Shown here piece after piece: positions 20,754 through 32,566 of a stretch of DNA of 64,000 bases. The number at the start of each line of letters is the position of its first letter. Within the stretch, counting starts at the first letter, position 1. The notes beneath the pieces were generated by a model, which saw only the letters and a program-made list of their open reading frames with translations, had not been told where the DNA came from and made no database searches. The stretch is from Azolla pinnata (lineage: Eukaryota; Streptophyta; Polypodiopsida; Salviniales; Salviniaceae): contig JBBBWG010010889.1 of the NCBI GenBank assembly GCA_037176905.1, positions 4,023 through 68,022 on the forward strand, given 5' to 3'. A program made the position numbers and the translations under genes.

Positions 20754-22824
20754 ATGGCTGCTGCTTCTTCCGCTCTCGCTTCCGCCTCCTCCCTCTCTTC
20801 TTCTTCTTCTTCTTCCTCCGCCGCCACTGCTTCTACCCGCGCCTCCTCCCTCAAGTCTTGCCCTTCCCTCTCCTTCGCCCCCTCCAATGGCGCCCGCCTC
20901 CTCTGCATGGCTACCAAGAAGGCCGCTGCCCCTTCCGCTTCCTCCGCCAAGAAGTCGTGGATCCCTGGCGTCCGAGGCGGAGGCGACCTCATCGACCCCC
21001 AGTGGCTCGATGGATCGTAAGTCTGACTGACCCTCTTCTTCTCCATTTCTGTTTGGTCTCGCCGTTTTGTGTTCTCGATTTGGGGGTTTTGCGCGTTAGC
21101 ATCGATCGAAGCGCTCTTTCGCGTTTGTTTTGCATTGTCCATGGCTTGGTCCTCAGCTTGAATCTGCACTTCTGGCAAATCGCACGAGCTGTTGTGTTGT
21201 GGCTGTCAGAAAAGCAACACTGCGGGAAAAGATTCGAGCATTCTTTTCTTCCGCTACTGCTCAGCATTCCTTTGAAGCTGCGATTTTGGTATCCCATCCA
21301 GCCTGCTCGTTTTGAAGCCTCCGTATTGGAAATTAAGGCTTTCCCACATCTGCAGATGGATGAACACATGGACATGGCAGCCTGCGAGCTAGAAGGATAA
21401 TGCTTCATCTCATGGCTGCTGGCTCGTACAAAATCATAACTTGCTAGTACCATAATTTGAGGCCATCGACTATATTTCTCCCCCCCATTTGTGCTCAAAG
21501 ATTGTTTTACAAAGACAGTGTTGTTGGCAATGCTTTTGCTGCAAAATTCTACAACAATTTGGAATCCCCATGCACATGTTTGTTGCAATGCTTTTGCTGC
21601 AAAATTTCAACAACATTTTGGAATCCCCATGCACAAGTTTGTTGCAATGCTTTTGCTGCAAATTTCAACAACATTTTGGAATCCCCATGCACATGTTTGC
21701 ATTGCATGATATATGCCTACATTCATACTGTACACTCACCAGCATTACATACATGCACACACTGCAATCAATGCCTACCATGCCTAACTTACATCTCAGA
21801 TACATTGTGCATATCATGCATGCAGGCATCCATACCTGCGTACATTACACCCTTGCATACATTCACATTACATATGCAACCGTCGTCAGGACACCGTGAA
21901 TTACTGCGACATGCCTCACCATCATCATCAGAAGATGGAATTCTAGGCCAAGTTTCACTCAAAAATATCCTTTGTAATTCTAGGGGTTGGGCATCACAGC
22001 AACAATTTTGGCAAGATGGAACGGGGTAGAATAAAACAAAAAGATATACAAGCTGATGGTGGATGTGTAATGGATTCTGTCAATGCTTATACGCACTTCT
22101 ATATATGCTTATACATTTGTATAAGCTTATACATGGGGTGAGGTAGATATATAAAGCAAGGGGAACGGTGGATGTTTACGGATTGTGCGAATGCATGCAT
22201 GGTGATGCATTTTGATGTACAGATTGCTGGAGATTATTATCACATAATCCATGGTGATGCATTATGATGTACAGATTGCCTGGAGATTACGGATTCGATC
22301 CGCTGGGACTGGGCAAGGATCCCGCGGCATTGAAGTGGTACAGGGAAGCGGAGCTGATCCATGGCAGGTGGGCGATGGCAGCAGTGTTGGGCATCTTCGT
22401 CGGGCAAGCATGGAGCGGGATTCCATGGTTCGAGGCAGGGGCAGCTCCGGGAGCCGTGGCCCCCTTCTCCTTCGGAACACTCCTGGGAACTCAGCTGTTG
22501 CTCATGGGCTGGGTCGAGAGCAAGCGCTGGGTCGACTTCTTCGATCCCAACACGCAATCTGTTGAATGGGCTACTCCTTGGTCTGGAACTTACGAGAACT
22601 TTGCCAATGCCACTGGCCTCCAGGGCTACCCCGGCGGCAAGTTCTTCGATCCCCTCTCCCTTGCTGGTGAACTGAAGAATGGCAAGTACATCCCCGACTA
22701 CACCAAGCTCGAACGGCTCCAGACTGCCGAGATCAAACACTCCCGCCTCGCCATGGTCGCCATGCTCATCTTCTACTTCGAGGCTGGCCAGGGCAAGACA
22801 CCCCTCGGCGCCCTCGGCTTGTAA
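20754..22824 (+). CDS. LHCB6: Chlorophyll a/b-binding protein CP24
   Basis: Two exons (20754-21016 and 22275-22824) give 270 residues. CP24 is a monomeric minor antenna that links trimeric LHCII to the photosystem II core and takes part in photoprotection. Residues 1-55 are a Ser/Ala-rich transit peptide. The mature part begins near [20 protein letters not shown]. Membrane helix 1 carries [20 protein letters not shown], followed by [19 protein letters not shown] and the CP24-specific [11 protein letters not shown]. Helix 3 carries [20 protein letters not shown]. It ends KTPLGALGL with no long tail after helix 3, a hallmark of CP24 compared with other LHC proteins. The 1258-base intron contains a 58-bp triplication and a duplicated copy of the acceptor region. 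The gene converges with the epoxide hydrolase. Confidence 0.97.
21527..21702 (+). repeat. 58-bp triplication in the LHCB6 intron
   Basis: Three units start at 21527, 21585 and 21644. Each contains GCAATGCTTTTGCTGCAAA and TTGGAATCCCCATGCACA. It lies wholly inside the intron. Confidence 0.93.
22201..22290 (+). repeat. Duplicated splice-acceptor segment, LHCB6 intron 1
   Basis: Two copies of GGTGATGCATT-TGATGTACAG followed by ATTGC(C)TGGAGATTA lie 52 bases apart (22201 and 22253). The downstream copy contains the true acceptor and the first exon-2 codons. The upstream copy keeps the CAG acceptor (ending 22222) but lacks one C in the exon-like part. Confidence 0.92.
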
Positions 22825-23975
22825 ACGCAGCTGCCCTCTTCTGCTGCTGCTGTTGTTGTTGTTGCCGTTTGAGAAACAAAAAGCTTTCAGATGTGGTCAC
22901 TCGGATTTCCTTCCTTCCTTCCCTTCTTGGTAGCAATTTGTTCTAGGTTTCGCGAAAAACCTCGGCGTAAGAGTAATCTTGGTCTTTGTATCTTAACACG
23001 TTATCTATTTGTTGTTGTGAAGGAACTCTGATTTGGGTATGTAACTGCCTATCCCTTGATAAATGATGATGTTGTTGTCCCCATCTCTGGTAAGCATGCA
23101 TGTGTATATATATGTAGGTTGCTGCTGTGAAGGAAATCTGGAATGGATGTGTAAGCAAGCACCCATCTGTCGTCCTATCCTCTGCTATGTATGGATGTGG
23201 GTATATTGTTGAACTAGGCTCAGAAGTAGAAAATGAAGCAGTGAACCATGGTCTTTGTAGGAAGCCATTGCTGTAGTGCGATTAGAAGCCATATTTGTTA
23301 TTATGTAGGCGACCCAAGCACATCAGGATTAGAAGAGGTAGGAGCAATTGAAATTTGTGCTGAGGATCCTTGAGATGGCCTTGAGATGGGGCTGAATTTG
23401 GAATGACACAATGAGTCAGTCATAGAACAAAACTATTTGCACATCCTGTTAAGAGTTACTTGGTGTTGATTTCTTTTCTTGCAATCTGGATGCCATGATC
23501 AACTGCAATCACAATTGATTCGAATGCAAACATTTTTTCCAAGTGCTGGGCCCTGGCGAAATCATCATGCCCAAGGGGAAGGCGTCTACATCCTCAAAGA
23601 CTTTCAACTTCTCTTTAAATAATGTTTAGGGCTTGCTTGTATGGAGTGAATACATAAATCTACTTGATGTTATGCATCAAATAATGTTTAGGGCTTGCTT
23701 GTATGGAGTGAATACATAAATCTACTTGATGTTATGCATCATCATGCAACATATAGGGGTCCAAAACTTCGTAGGGTCCAAAATTTGGAGAACTGTGACA
23801 CCATGGATCCAAAATTTGGAGAACTATGAGACCACGGAAACAGTCAAGTCCACGGCAAATAATTCATTCACAATAGCTTGAATATATAAACAGAAATGGA
23901 TCTGAGCATTAGCCAATTCCCATGTTTATTCCGGTTACATGACACATACTGATGCAGGAAACTCCAAGGCTTCCT
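22825..23975. other. Intergenic between convergent LHCB6 and epoxide hydrolase
   Basis: This probably carries both 3' UTRs. It includes an exact 62-bp duplication (23617-23740) and a short diverged repeat CCAAAATTTGGAGAACT-TGA near 23780 and 23809. No gene was seen. Confidence 0.5.
23617..23740 (+). repeat. Exact 62-bp tandem duplication
   Basis: Two identical units occupy 23617-23678 and 23679-23740. Each runs from AAATAATGTTTAGGGC to TGATGTTATGCATC. With no differences seen, the duplication is probably recent. Confidence 0.97.
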
Positions 23976-26075
23976 TTACAATAAGCTCTGGGAATGAAAG
24001 CTACGGAAAAAACCCAATATATGCTCATTAACCACAGCAGGTTTTTCCTCATGTAAGAAATGACCTGTATTTTCTAGTACAAACACCTCTTTCAAATTCG
24101 GGACAAAGGCTGCCATTCCTCCTCCATGTATGAATTTTTTGGCAAATGGAAATTCATATACAATGTCTCTGTCTCCAACAATGAAGATAGTTGGGACCAC
24201 AACCTTGCTACCTGTCCAAGGTGCTGAGAGCTCCCATGACCTTGAATCAAATAAATAATCCAACGTTAACAGATCAACAACAAATAAGCTATTGACTATT
24301 TCATTCCTATATTTCTTTTTCAGATTAGAAACCATGTTCTTACAAGTCTATTGCCCTATAATAATTGAGTGCTGGTGTGAATCCATTCTTCTTAAATGCG
24401 TTCGTGTAGTGGACAACATCCTCCTCAGAGACCCACTCAGGAAGCACATCATCCACTTCCTCGTTTTCATAATAGCGGAAGTCCGAAGTCAACTTATTCG
24501 AAAAAATCTTCTTGAAGAAATTCCTAGGAGAAATCCTTGATATAAGCGCCTCAGCTCTTCCTGGTTCCTGAGAATGGATTCAATCCTTGTGTTTCAATTA
24601 TTCAGAGCATAAAATGGATTCACATTCCCTCAGAAGGCTTCAAATTAGACCAAAGATAAAAAGAAAAAAGTTTACAGGGATGTCACTATGCAAGAACTGT
24701 TATGAATTGCTTCTAGAACATTGCAACAGCCTTGTGTTGAAGTAAAATATTCTCCTGAGTTAGTTTGCTTCTTTGCCGATGGTAGTTCTGCAAAAGATAG
24801 ATCTGTCCTCATTGAGGCTCTCTGCCCTGCTCAAGCTATTGAAAACCACTGTCTACTTTCAAGATGTGTGTCTGCATATGTATATGCATGTAAAACGCAC
24901 TCCCACGTTCTATACAAGCTCAAGCATACTTGGGCAATCAATGAAAATGCATATTTAGACTGTAATAAAAGTTCCCTAATCCAATTCGTGTGCATAACAC
25001 AAATTCGAGGTGCCTATTTAAAAGTATACCTGAAATCGGCAGATGTAATGATCATCCCCGCAGATAGACCTGAGATTCTGTATTGGTCTACCAGCAGGGT
25101 TTCGAGGCCTCGAGTGGCTACTAAGGCTTGCATGGGCAAAGATCCTATCAGGACGATACAGGCATAGGTTCCAGCCAACAATCGCACCCCAATCATGAGC
25201 AACGAGAAATACCTGCCAAAAACCACGTACATAAACTCATCCTATGCGATCCGAATTTACAAAGTAAAATAAACCATGATCGGAAAACATTACCACTTAC
25301 TTTCTTGAGCTGCAATGCATCAAGGAGGCCAATCAAATCGCCAACGAGATGCAAAGAAGTGTATTTTTCCACACCCTCGGGAGCATCAGTATCACCATAG
25401 CCACGTAAATCTGGAGCTATTGCACGATACCCAGCTTCCGAAAACACTCGAATCTGCTTGCGCCATGAATACCAAGATTCAGGGAAGCCATGAAGAAACA
25501 GCACCACAGGACCTGCATCAGGACTGATATTTACTCCACCGTACGCATGGATTCCAAATAAATACAGCTGGATTGAGATTGATTCCATTCTATGCATGGA
25601 TTCCAAACCAGTTCCGGAAGATAGAATTCATTCCATCGCATGCATAGATTCCAAATCTAATCAGCAAAGGTGGAGACTTGATTCCATTCTATGCATCTAT
25701 TCCGAATCTCTCCAAAATTTCCCGCTTTTGAGAATTTGCAAACGAGTGATGGGCAGACAATGGCCTATGCCCCTGGTCTTACTTTGCATAGGTAAAATAG
25801 AGAGCGCGCATCGACAATACCTTCCACCCCCCAATACTCTTCCTGATCCGTTTGGAATTCTGAGAGAATCAACGAAAGCTTTCCGGGGCAACACCATTGT
25901 TTTTAGTTTCTTACGAATTCTATCATTTGCCTCCATTTTCACTAAACTACGGACGGATCAAAAGAAAGACTGTCTTTTGGGGTTGCTAAAAAAGGGAGAA
26001 CAAACCTGAACCCATTTCTGCGATGTGCATGTTGATGCCATTCGTGGCGATGGTTCTGTGAGTGACGCCCTCCAT
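23976..26075 (-). CDS. Soluble epoxide hydrolase (alpha/beta hydrolase)
   Basis: Five exons in transcript order: 26006-26075, 25301-25512, 25030-25212, 24344-24567 and 23976-24240. They close in frame to 317 residues, the usual length of plant soluble epoxide hydrolases. These cytosolic enzymes open fatty-acid epoxides to diols, often in cutin or defence lipid metabolism. Visible motifs are the oxyanion-hole HGFPESW (from His31), nucleophile elbow VAHDWGA (Asp101), lid tyrosines Tyr150 (DDHYICRFQ) and Tyr225 (LNYYRA), acid Asp255 (VGDRD) and base His290 (NTGHFLHEE). All catalytic residues are present, so it is likely active. It faces the GT14 gene across a 2.2-kb repeat-rich spacer. Confidence 0.94.
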
Positions 26076-26240
26076 GGACGGGTATGAGAAGCTCTGTTTT
26101 TCCCCTTCTTTTCAACTGGTGATGTGAGAAAGACGGTAAAGAAAAAACAGAGTGTGTCCTCTTCGAGTCTAACTTGTATTTATTTCTACATCCAAATGAT
26201 CTTTGTTTTCATCGATCTCGGCTTTGCGATGCGACAATCA

Positions 26241-26428
26241 GGGCTTAATTAGGGTTTAAGGTTTGGAGAAGAGGCGCGAGACGATTAGGGCCTAATTAGG
26301 GTTTAGGGTTTGGAGAAGAGGCGCGAGACGATCAGGGCTTAATTAGGGTTTAAGGTTTGGAAAAGAGGTGTGAGACGATTAGGGCTTGATTAGGGTTTTT
26401 AAGGGTTCAAGAGGAGGTATGACAATTA
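26241..26428 (+). repeat. 47-bp minisatellite upstream of the epoxide hydrolase
   Basis: Four units of 47 bases start at 26241. They contain GGGCTTAATTAGGGTTTA, GGTTTGGAGAAGAGG and GCGAGACGATTA. Each unit includes a telomere-like TTAGGGTTTA core. Diverged relatives with AGGGTTT and GAAGAGGTTGAC continue to about 26690. Confidence 0.9.
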
Positions 26429-28285
26429 GGGCTTAAGTAGGTGCTTAAGGTTCGAGAAGAGGTTGACATTTGCGAGATGAACATGCTTCGAAGGTTTGAG
26501 AAGTGGTTAACATCTGCGACAATCACGATGTGATTAGGGTTTAGGGTTTTTGACATTAGGGCTTGCTTGATTCAGGGTTTTAAGGGTCCAGAAGAGGTTG
26601 ACGTTAGCGGCGATTAGGGCGTGATCCTCGACAAAGAGGTTGTTGTTTTGCGACTGTTAGGGCTTGATCATGGTTTAAGGCTCGAGAAGAGATGGGTTCT
26701 GGAGCTACTAATACGAATCCTCTATCCTAATTCTAGCCATAAACCCGATTAAATCCTAGTATTAAACCCTACTAACCCTAACCCAAGCTCTAACCCCACT
26801 CCTAACCCAAGCCCAAGCTCTGGCCTTCGCCGCGAATAACCCTAATTCTACTCGGTTCAGAACCAGCAATCATCACACCCATCACATCACGCTCAAGAGG
26901 AAATTTCAGACGTAATCTGCCAATGTCCTATTCTGGAGTGCAGGACTCGTTCTCGAAAGTGAATTAAGATTCCTCATCGGCAATCCAATGTCAAAACTAC
27001 ATATCGAAGAGGGGCCGAGATCGCGAAAAGATTTAATTGGGAGGTTAGTTTATCTGTCGATTACCAAGGAACTGTTATCCCGCGTGATCTGTAAGCTGAG
27101 CACAGCAGAAACGAGAGCAGATCTGATCCGATCCGATCGGGGCCCGATCATGGCATCATCATCAGCAGCATCATCATCATGATCATCCATCATAAGCAAG
27201 AATATGTGAACCGAAAGCAATGGAGATCGGACATCGTTGACTTGTGTGGATCGGACAGGAAGAGCGTAAACCGCAGGATACGTGGGCTAACAGGGAACCA
27301 GGTGGCTCAGCTCCGACGAATTCTCCAGTCTCATCCCCAAGGAAGTGAAGCCATACATACATACATACATACGTACGTACGTACGTATGTACATACTTGT
27401 ATACGGACAAACACACAAATTCTCGAGCCTCATTCAGAAGAAGATGAAGCATACATACAGATAGACAGTTAGGCAAAACACACATACACACACACATACA
27501 TACATACGATGTATACATACAGATAGACAGGTAGGCAAAACACACATACACACATACATACATACATACAATGTATACATACAGATAGACAGTTAGGCAA
27601 AACACACACACACACACATACATACATACATAGAATGTATACATACAGATAGACAGTTAGGAAAAACACACACACACACACACACACACATACATACACA
27701 CACACACACAAACATACATACATACATACATACATACATACATACATACACACACACACATACATACATACATACACAGGCATACACACACACATACAAG
27801 CAGTGCATACATACATACAGAAGTGCATGCATGCAATGCATCAGACTTTAGGAACTTAATGATGATGATGATCTATTATTAGTGTTGGAGTCAGTTATTA
27901 TTCAAAAGGGTAGAATGGGAATATACCAAAACCGAACCCAAAGAAAGCAAAAGGGCCAAAAAAGCAAATAAAAAGCAAATTAATTAACTAACTAGTTAAT
28001 TAATTTTATATTTATTTATTTATTCATTCATCCATATTTTTATTTTTATTTGCTGTTTTTAAATAAATAAAAATACGCAGAAGAAACCAGCAGGAAGAAC
28101 GACAGAGAAGAGCAGCTATGGCGGCGGCACCTTGAAGAAGAAGAAGAAGCTCCATCGCCATCGCCATCGCCTTCATCGCCTTCCTGCTTCTGCTTCTTCT
28201 CTCAGACCAGGAGCTCCATCGCCATCGCCATCGCCTTCTGCTTCTTCTTCTTCTTCTTCTTCTTCTTCTTCCTCATGTTCTTCTG
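26429..28285. other. Repeat-rich spacer between divergent epoxide hydrolase and GT14 genes
   Basis: Degenerate telomere-like sequence continues to 26690, with CCCTAA-type fragments at 26760-26845. About 27000-27340 is unique-looking DNA without a supported gene. Next comes the CATA/GTAC and CACA satellite (27353-27840), then AT-rich sequence. A GAAGAA/CTTCTT-rich segment at 28130-28280 is likely the GT14 leader. Confidence 0.55.
27353..27840 (+). repeat. CATA/CACA satellite with a ~62-bp higher-order unit
   Basis: (CATA)n turns into (CGTA)n at 27353-27388. From 27459 a higher-order unit with AGATAGACAG-TAGGCAAAACA starts at 27459, 27521, 27583 and 27647, each followed by variable (CA)n(CATA)n. 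After 27700 only pure CATA and CA runs remain, to about 27840. Confidence 0.95.
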
Positions 28286-29689
28286 ATGATGGTTTTGTCC
28301 CGCTTCTTCTTCTTCTGCTTCGTCTTCCCCTCCCGCTTCCTCCTCCTCCTCTCCGTCCTCGCCATCGCCTCCTTCCTCCTCGCCTTCTCCTGCTACGAGC
28401 TCCTCCTCTTCCTCCTCCTCCTCCCCCCCGGCTCCACCTCCTCCCACCTCCTCTTCGATTTCGCCCCCCTCCGCCCTTCCCATGCCCGCTCCGGCGGCGC
28501 GTCCTCCCTTCTCCTCCGCCATAGCTGGGCCGACGACGAGCTCCTCTCCCGGGCTCTGCAAGCCGAGGAGAAGCTCCGCGCCTCGCTCGCCGCAGTCGGA
28601 GAGGCTCCGCGCATCGACCCTCCGCCGCCGCCGCCTGCTGCGGAGGATCACGACGGACATGGCACGACGATCGGCCCTCCTCCCGCCGTAGGAATCGAAA
28701 ATGGAGAGCTTCCGACAGGCTCGCGAGCTCCTCCATCGTCGTCGTCATCTCCGCCTCCTCCGCCTCCTCGATGTCTGCAGAGAATTAGGCCCAGATCGAA
28801 ATCGCAGGGATCAGCGCCATGGAAAGTCGCGTTCCTCTTCCTCACGCGCGGGCCGTTGCCCTTCGCCCCGCTCTGGAGCCGCTTCTTCCACGGCCACGAG
28901 CCTCTCTTCAACGTCTACGTCCATGGAGATCCGAGCTTCCTCGATCTCAACAGGCACGCCACCGCCTACTGCGAGCGCGCCACGTCCGTTTTCTGCAACA
29001 GGCTCGTTCCCTCCCAGGCCACGGCGCGGGGAGCTCCGTCCCTGGCCGCAGCAGAGCGAAGGCTCCTCGCCAACGCGCTGCTGGACGACCCGCTCAACGC
29101 GTACTTTGCGCTGCTCTCGGATCACTGCATACCTCTCGCGAGCTTCCACGGCGTCTACGAGCAGATCGTGGTGAAATCGCGAGGGAGGAGCTTCCTCGAG
29201 ATCTTGACCCAGGCGCCGAGCCTGATGGCGAGGTACGATTCCAGAGGAGGCGAGGCATGGATGCTTCCGGAAGTGCCGAGGTCGAGGTTTAGGGTCGGAT
29301 CGCAGTTCTTCGTGGTCAACAGGGACCTCGCGCTGCAGATCATCGCCGATCGGAGGATCTGGAGGAAGTTCGACAAAGCGTGCAGCGACGCCTACAACTG
29401 CTACGTCGAGGAGCACTATTTCTCCACGCTGGTGGCTATGGCGATGGAAGGTCTGCTCGATCTGGAGGGAAGCCCCGCAGGTTGCGTGGAGCCTCGCACG
29501 CTCACGTACGTGGAATGGCCTGATAACAACGACGGGCATCCCCGGAGCTTCGGGAAAGAGGAAGTGAGCGAGGACCTCATCGTATCGCTACGCAGGAACG
29601 GAAGCTTCATCTTTGCCAGGAAGTTTGCAGATGATTCTCTGGGGCGGCTGCTGAATCTGTCCGCATTCATGTTTGCGGATGGAAGCTGA
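28286..29689 (+). CDS. GT14 / DUF266 glycosyltransferase (BC10-like)
   Basis: An intronless frame encodes 467 residues. The N-terminus has hydrophobic stretches (about residues 5-50), fitting a Golgi type II membrane anchor. A Pro/Ser-rich stem follows. The catalytic region begins KVAFLFLTRGPLPFAPLW and continues with FNVYVHGDPSF, ALLDDPLNAYFALLSDHCIP, SFLEILTQAPSLMARYD, FRVGSQFFVVNRDLALQII, YVEEHYFSTL and TYVEWPDNNDGHPRSF. This order is that of plant DUF266 proteins related to core-2/I-branching N-acetylglucosaminyltransferases and rice BC10, which affects cell-wall properties. Acceptor and donor are unknown. The GC-rich start uses the first of two adjacent ATGs. A (GATCTT)n run follows 11 bases after the stop. 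Confidence 0.92.
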   Translation: MMVLSRFFFFCFVFPSRFLLLLSVLAIASFLLAFSCYELLLFLLLLPPGSTSSHLLFDFAPLRPSHARSGGASSLLLRHSWADDELLSRALQAEEKLRASLAAVGEAPRIDPPPPPPAAEDHDGHGTTIGPPPAVGIENGELPTGSRAPPSSSSSPPPPPPRCLQRIRPRSKSQGSAPWKVAFLFLTRGPLPFAPLWSRFFHGHEPLFNVYVHGDPSFLDLNRHATAYCERATSVFCNRLVPSQATARGAPSLAAAERRLLANALLDDPLNAYFALLSDHCIPLASFHGVYEQIVVKSRGRSFLEILTQAPSLMARYDSRGGEAWMLPEVPRSRFRVGSQFFVVNRDLALQIIADRRIWRKFDKACSDAYNCYVEEHYFSTLVAMAMEGLLDLEGSPAGCVEPRTLTYVEWPDNNDGHPRSFGKEEVSEDLIVSLRRNGSFIFARKFADDSLGRLLNLSAFMFADGS

Positions 29690-29700
29690 GGCTCCAAGGC

Positions 29701-29738
29701 TTGATCTTGATCTTGATCTTGATCTTGATCTTGATCTT
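29701..29738 (+). repeat. (GATCTT)n run just after the GT14 stop
   Basis: Six tandem TTGATC hexamers lie in the presumed 3' UTR. Confidence 0.97.
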
Positions 29739-32566
29739 TCGGCGGGCCCCGGAAGATGCTAGAAAGTTCTAGAAGGTGATACCGAAATCCCTGGAAAGTT
29801 CTTGGCTCGATCCATTCCTTCTGAGAGAACATCATGCAGAGAGCAAAGGGCAGTGAACGAAATCCTCATCTCAAAGGTCAACGCCGCCTGAAGTCAGTAA
29901 GGTTCTTTGGTAGAATTGCTTCACGGTTCATGCTAGAATTGCTTCACGGTTCATGCTAGAATTGCTTTCATGGGCACAATTGTTTTCTTTGGTGGAACTG
30001 CCTCTTTTGATTCGTAGTGCGTGCTCCTGTGCATGCCCCACATTCAAGCTCTTCTTTTGTCTTCCCAATTCTTGTCTGCAGAAGCATTTTTGAGTGAAGT
30101 AGAAGTGGTGGAAAAGAGAGAAAGAGCATCTGATAGAGGAGGTTTCATGGATTTCTATCAGATTTCGTTCTTTCCATTCTTACCTGCCAGAAAGCTCGGA
30201 AAGCTCAGAAAAGCATTCGTCAAATGCATGCAGAATAAACATGGATGGAGCCCAAGCTGCATGAGCATTTGAGAGGTTTCATGGATTTTCATCAGATCTG
30301 GTTTCTTTCCTGCTAGAAAGCTCAAAAGCATGTCACATGCAGAATAAAACAAACATGTATGCGGCCTAAAACTGCATGCAATTGTATACTTGTGTGATGC
30401 AGAATGCAAATGCAAAGGTGTGGGAGCTGTATATAACCTGTCATGTCATGCAATTTGGTGGTGTCAAGAAGGCATTCATTCAAACAGAGGCATCAAAACT
30501 GCCTGTTGAAATGCCAACAGTTTCTGAGTCTGGAATCTGCAATAATTTCTTGCTCGACGATGAGTGCGACTGATCATTGCCATGCGTACCAGGGAAATAA
30601 CTTGGTTGGGAAACCCATCTACAAATCTTGATTCGCGAGAGAACAGATGCCGAGATTTCGCAAAGCCGAAGATCTCTAGATTTTACGAAATCTAGAGAAT
30701 TATCGTGTGGCTTTGAAAGGTCTGCCCTGTTCGTTTCAATGAAGGAAAAACCTGCAAAGCAAGCTTACTGTGTTTGATTCTGTTATGTAACAGTAGATCT
30801 GAAAGGCAGATGAGATCATGGCTCATAAAAAATAAAGAAACAGAGTTTCTTTGGATCGATGCGCAGCACAATGTGCCCACATGCAACGCCTCACGTTTTT
30901 GCTGCGGAATCAGATACTATTTAACACAATCAGGATCAATCTTTTCTTCTTTTGCTTGCCTATCATTGATCCATATCTTTCAAGACGCTGTTTCTGCTAT
31001 TCCTATCATTATTGGATGACTGAGCACTCATCCCAATATTTGTATTGTTTTTCGTGTCAACTAGAAGAAGACGTAAATAGGAAGGTATACATCACCTTGT
31101 ACACAATTTGTGCCTTACACTCGTTGAATGCATGCACACAAATTATGTTAAAAACTTTAGATTGTAACTGACAGTCCGCATATGCATAAATGCAATAGAA
31201 TCCATGAAGATGAAAGAAGATGAAAGAAGATGCCCAAAATTACAAGCTCTTGTAATTACAAATTTGGACGCCCATAATTTATGCCCATCAATGCGATTAA
31301 CGATTGATTAATGATTGACTAAGAACTTGGGGGGCTCCGCAATTCGGGCGCTCGGCCTCGGCTCAAGCTTCGAAATTCCTTCAGAATCGGTTTAGGGTTT
31401 AGGGTTCAGGGTTTTGTAACGGTTAAGCTCGACGGGCTCCAAACGGATTAAGCAGACTGTCTGATGTACGTAGTACGATCGATTCAGTCTAGAGCTAGTT
31501 GAGTCTGATCCGGTTGGGATGGGAAGGGGCTCGAATTCGAAGCCTTTCCCAAACTACTTGATCACGATCGGTTGAGCCGGCTCTGCTTTCGCAGCACAAG
31601 TTTGAGCCGAATTGAAACAAGCTATGGGGCTTTTGTGCGTGGCATTTGCTCAGGAGCAGTGATATCAGACTTCCCACGTCGACTTGTTGCAGATTTTATA
31701 CACACACAAAATGCACACAAACAAAGCATAATCACATTGTTATTACTTTAAGAACGAGCTCGCGGAACGCGTGATTTTGAACAAGAAAACTCCCATCCTT
31801 GTCAAACGTTGATTGAGCAAATGAATCAATGAGAAAGATGAAACGGCAAACGGCAACAAAGTCTGAAATGTTCGCGATCAAGCTCCTTGAACGCCTCTCA
31901 CGATCACAAGAACAGAACGTAGAGGGAACGATAACTTATTAGCCTAATCCTCTTGTATTGGCGTGATCAAAGCCTCTTCTGACAAATGAATAATCAAATG
32001 ATAAGAAATCGATGAACGTATTCTGCTAACAAAGGTCATAGCCACAACACTGATAAAGTCTCAACATAGGTCAAACCCTCCCAACCAGAAGCTAGCAAAG
32101 TTCCTTTATGCAACATATCATCGGCACAAAACACATGGAAGTTTTGAAACTGAAATAAATGTTGTGTTACAGGCCTAACCGAAACCATCCGGATAATTAA
32201 GTTCCAGAAAATCTTCCATAATCTCATGATGAGCTCATGCAAAAGACAACTTTTCGGAACGGAATCGGGTTATAGATCGATCATGTTGCGCGATGATGGC
32301 GATGAGCTCAAGGGCTAGATCGATCTGCGAGCCTAGAGATCATAATCCGATCTAGCAACCCCCCCCCCCCAAATGTACACGATCGATCTATAGCCTAGAT
32401 TAGAGATCACGATCGATCATGTTGCGGCATGACACGGTTGAAGCATATTTGGTTCTGTTCCCGACCTTCTTTGCCTCGGGGTGAAGTCAGTCAAAAACAA
32501 ACCATTCGATACCGGCATTTGATCCGCAGCAGCCGTCGGTTGCTTCGCCCATTGTCGTCGTCGTCG
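29739..32566. other. Intergenic between convergent GT14 and coiled-coil genes
   Basis: No gene is supported. It holds a 23-bp repeat (CTAGAATTGCTTCACGGTTC type, three copies, 29911-29975), a diverged ~130-bp duplication (30138-30383), a telomere-like fragment near 31388-31415, and a poly-C run at about 32361. The rest is AT-rich unique DNA. Confidence 0.5.
30138..30383 (+). repeat. Diverged ~130-bp tandem duplication
   Basis: Two copies begin GAGGTTTCATGGATTT at 30138 and 30272. They share CAGAAAGCTC/TAGAAAGCTC, CATGCAGAATAAA and AACATG blocks with indels between. Confidence 0.8.

Noticed and set aside
27183-27841. Cys/Val/Tyr/Met-rich minus-strand frames
   Set aside because: They are direct translations of the CATA/CACA satellite.
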